Shown here one piece after another: positions 63,257 to 64,000 of a stretch of DNA of 64,000 nt (its first letter is position 1; the number at the start of each line of letters is the position of its first letter). This DNA is from Microbacterium proteolyticum (GTDB lineage Bacteria; Actinomycetota; Actinomycetes; Actinomycetales; Microbacteriaceae), in assembly GCF_029639405.1 (NCBI RefSeq), contig NZ_CP121274.1:2480001-2544000 (forward strand), read 5' to 3'. The notes under the pieces are model-generated. The model saw only the letters and a program-made list of their open reading frames with translations. It did no database searches and was not told the DNA's origin. The position numbers and the translations under genes are program-made.

Positions 63257-64000
63257 ATGAAACAGCGCATCACCCTCGGCATCGCCGGCGCGCTCGCCGC
63301 GACGCTCGCCCTCGCCGGTTGCTCCGCCGGTCAGAGCGTCGACATCGACGGCTCCGGCGACAGTTCAGGTCAGACCCTCGTCGCCGCCATCGGCGGCGAG
63401 CCCGATCAGCTCGACCCGCAGAAGACGACGTCGTACTTCGCGTTCGAGGTGCTCGAGAACGTCTACGACACGCTCGTGCAGCCCGACGAGAACCTCGAGA
63501 TGCAGCCCGCTCTCGCTGAGAGCTGGACCACCAGCGACGACCAGCTCACCTGGACCTTCACGCTGCGCGACGGGGTGAAATTCCAGGACGGCTCGGACTT
63601 CACGAGTGAAGACGTCGTCTACTCGTACCGTCGCATCATCGACGAGAAGCTCGCGAACGCGTGGAAGTTCTCCACGGTCACCGACGTCACCGCCCCCGAT
63701 GACGCGACCGTCGTCATCACGGTCTCGCAGCCCACGCCCAATCTGCTGTCGAACCTCGGTGGATTCAAGGGCATGGCGATCGTGGAGAAGAGCAACGTCG
63801 AGTCGGGCGAGATCACGACTGCGCCGGTCGGAACGGGACCGTTCTCCGTCAGCGACTACGTCGCCGGCGACCACATCACGCTGACGGCCAACCCCGACTA
63901 CTGGGGCGGCGCGCCCCAGCTCGGGGGAGTGGAGTACCGCTTCATCTCCGAGCCCGCCACCGCGCTGGCATCCCTCAAGGCCGGCGACATCGACTGGACC
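63257..64000 (+). CDS. Peptide/opine-type ABC transporter substrate-binding lipoprotein (3' end outside window)
   Basis: The gene runs off the end after 248 codons. The signal peptide (LGIAGALAATLALAGC) ends in the lipobox LAGC at about residue 22. The SBP_bac_5 pattern follows: GEPDQLDPQKTTSYFAFEVLENVYDTLV, LAESWTTSDDQLTWTFTLRDGVKFQDG, VGTGPFSVSDYVAG and ANPDYWGG. It binds peptides or related compounds for an ABC importer whose permeases are expected downstream. The divergent DUF1028 gene is a common partner. Confidence 0.88.
   Translation, partial: MKQRITLGIAGALAATLALAGCSAGQSVDIDGSGDSSGQTLVAAIGGEPDQLDPQKTTSYFAFEVLENVYDTLVQPDENLEMQPALAESWTTSDDQLTWTFTLRDGVKFQDGSDFTSEDVVYSYRRIIDEKLANAWKFSTVTDVTAPDDATVVITVSQPTPNLLSNLGGFKGMAIVEKSNVESGEITTAPVGTGPFSVSDYVAGDHITLTANPDYWGGAPQLGGVEYRFISEPATALASLKAGDIDWT

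Overview
The window reads as the chromosome of a high-GC actinobacterium, most likely a Microbacteriaceae member such as Microbacterium. The reasons are very high GC, frequent GTG starts, 4-base ATGA/GTGA gene overlaps, MarR/TetR/AraC regulators beside their targets, and a strongly recurring heptamer GGATGCC/GGCATCC that forces otherwise rare GAT and GCA codons. No rRNA, tRNA, CRISPR array or intact insertion sequence was seen.

Layout. 1-5610 is an accessory island with lower GC and none of the heptamers: the C-terminal end of a helicase/nuclease-like protein, a frameshifted small gene, a DUF5677 protein, a small HTH protein, a coiled-coil membrane protein, and a detached Rhs toxin tip with a putative immunity gene. 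5886-14918 is a complete Nit1C cluster (nitrogen starvation/cyanide-assimilation type): radical SAM protein, GNAT-AIR synthase fusion, Sll0783-like protein, nitrilase, MSMEG_0570-like protein, flavoprotein, a second nitrilase-like protein that has lost its catalytic Cys and Glu, a glycosyltransferase and an AMP-forming ligase. 15043-19731 holds small genes, two MarR regulators, an extradiol-dioxygenase-like VOC protein and a drug efflux pump.

19757-36653 is a full phenylacetate catabolic region: paaK, paaABCDE-paaG and paaJ-F-H-Z-I on the minus strand, with a TetR repressor (PaaR-like), a second thioesterase, an aldehyde dehydrogenase, a GMC oxidoreductase and an AraC activator. Four matching operator-like sites lie before paaA, paaK, paaJ and araC, so one repressor probably controls all of it. 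The alcohol and aldehyde oxidases probably supply the acid that PaaK activates.

36826-53716 is ordinary accessory and housekeeping content: a Met/Cys-rich copper-protein-like gene, hydrolases, thioesterase, zinc peptidase, an AroE-like protein, a MacB-type ABC exporter beside a two-component system, an MFS pump with MarR, a Na+/H+ antiporter, and an SDR whose 3' end is duplicated on the far side of an unrelated gene. 53847-59393 is jetABC (Wadjet/MksBEF condensin) with no jetD nuclease. 59574-64000 holds two lipoproteins, a LuxR regulator with two tandem HTH domains, a DUF1028 protein and the start of a peptide-type ABC substrate-binding lipoprotein that runs off the end.
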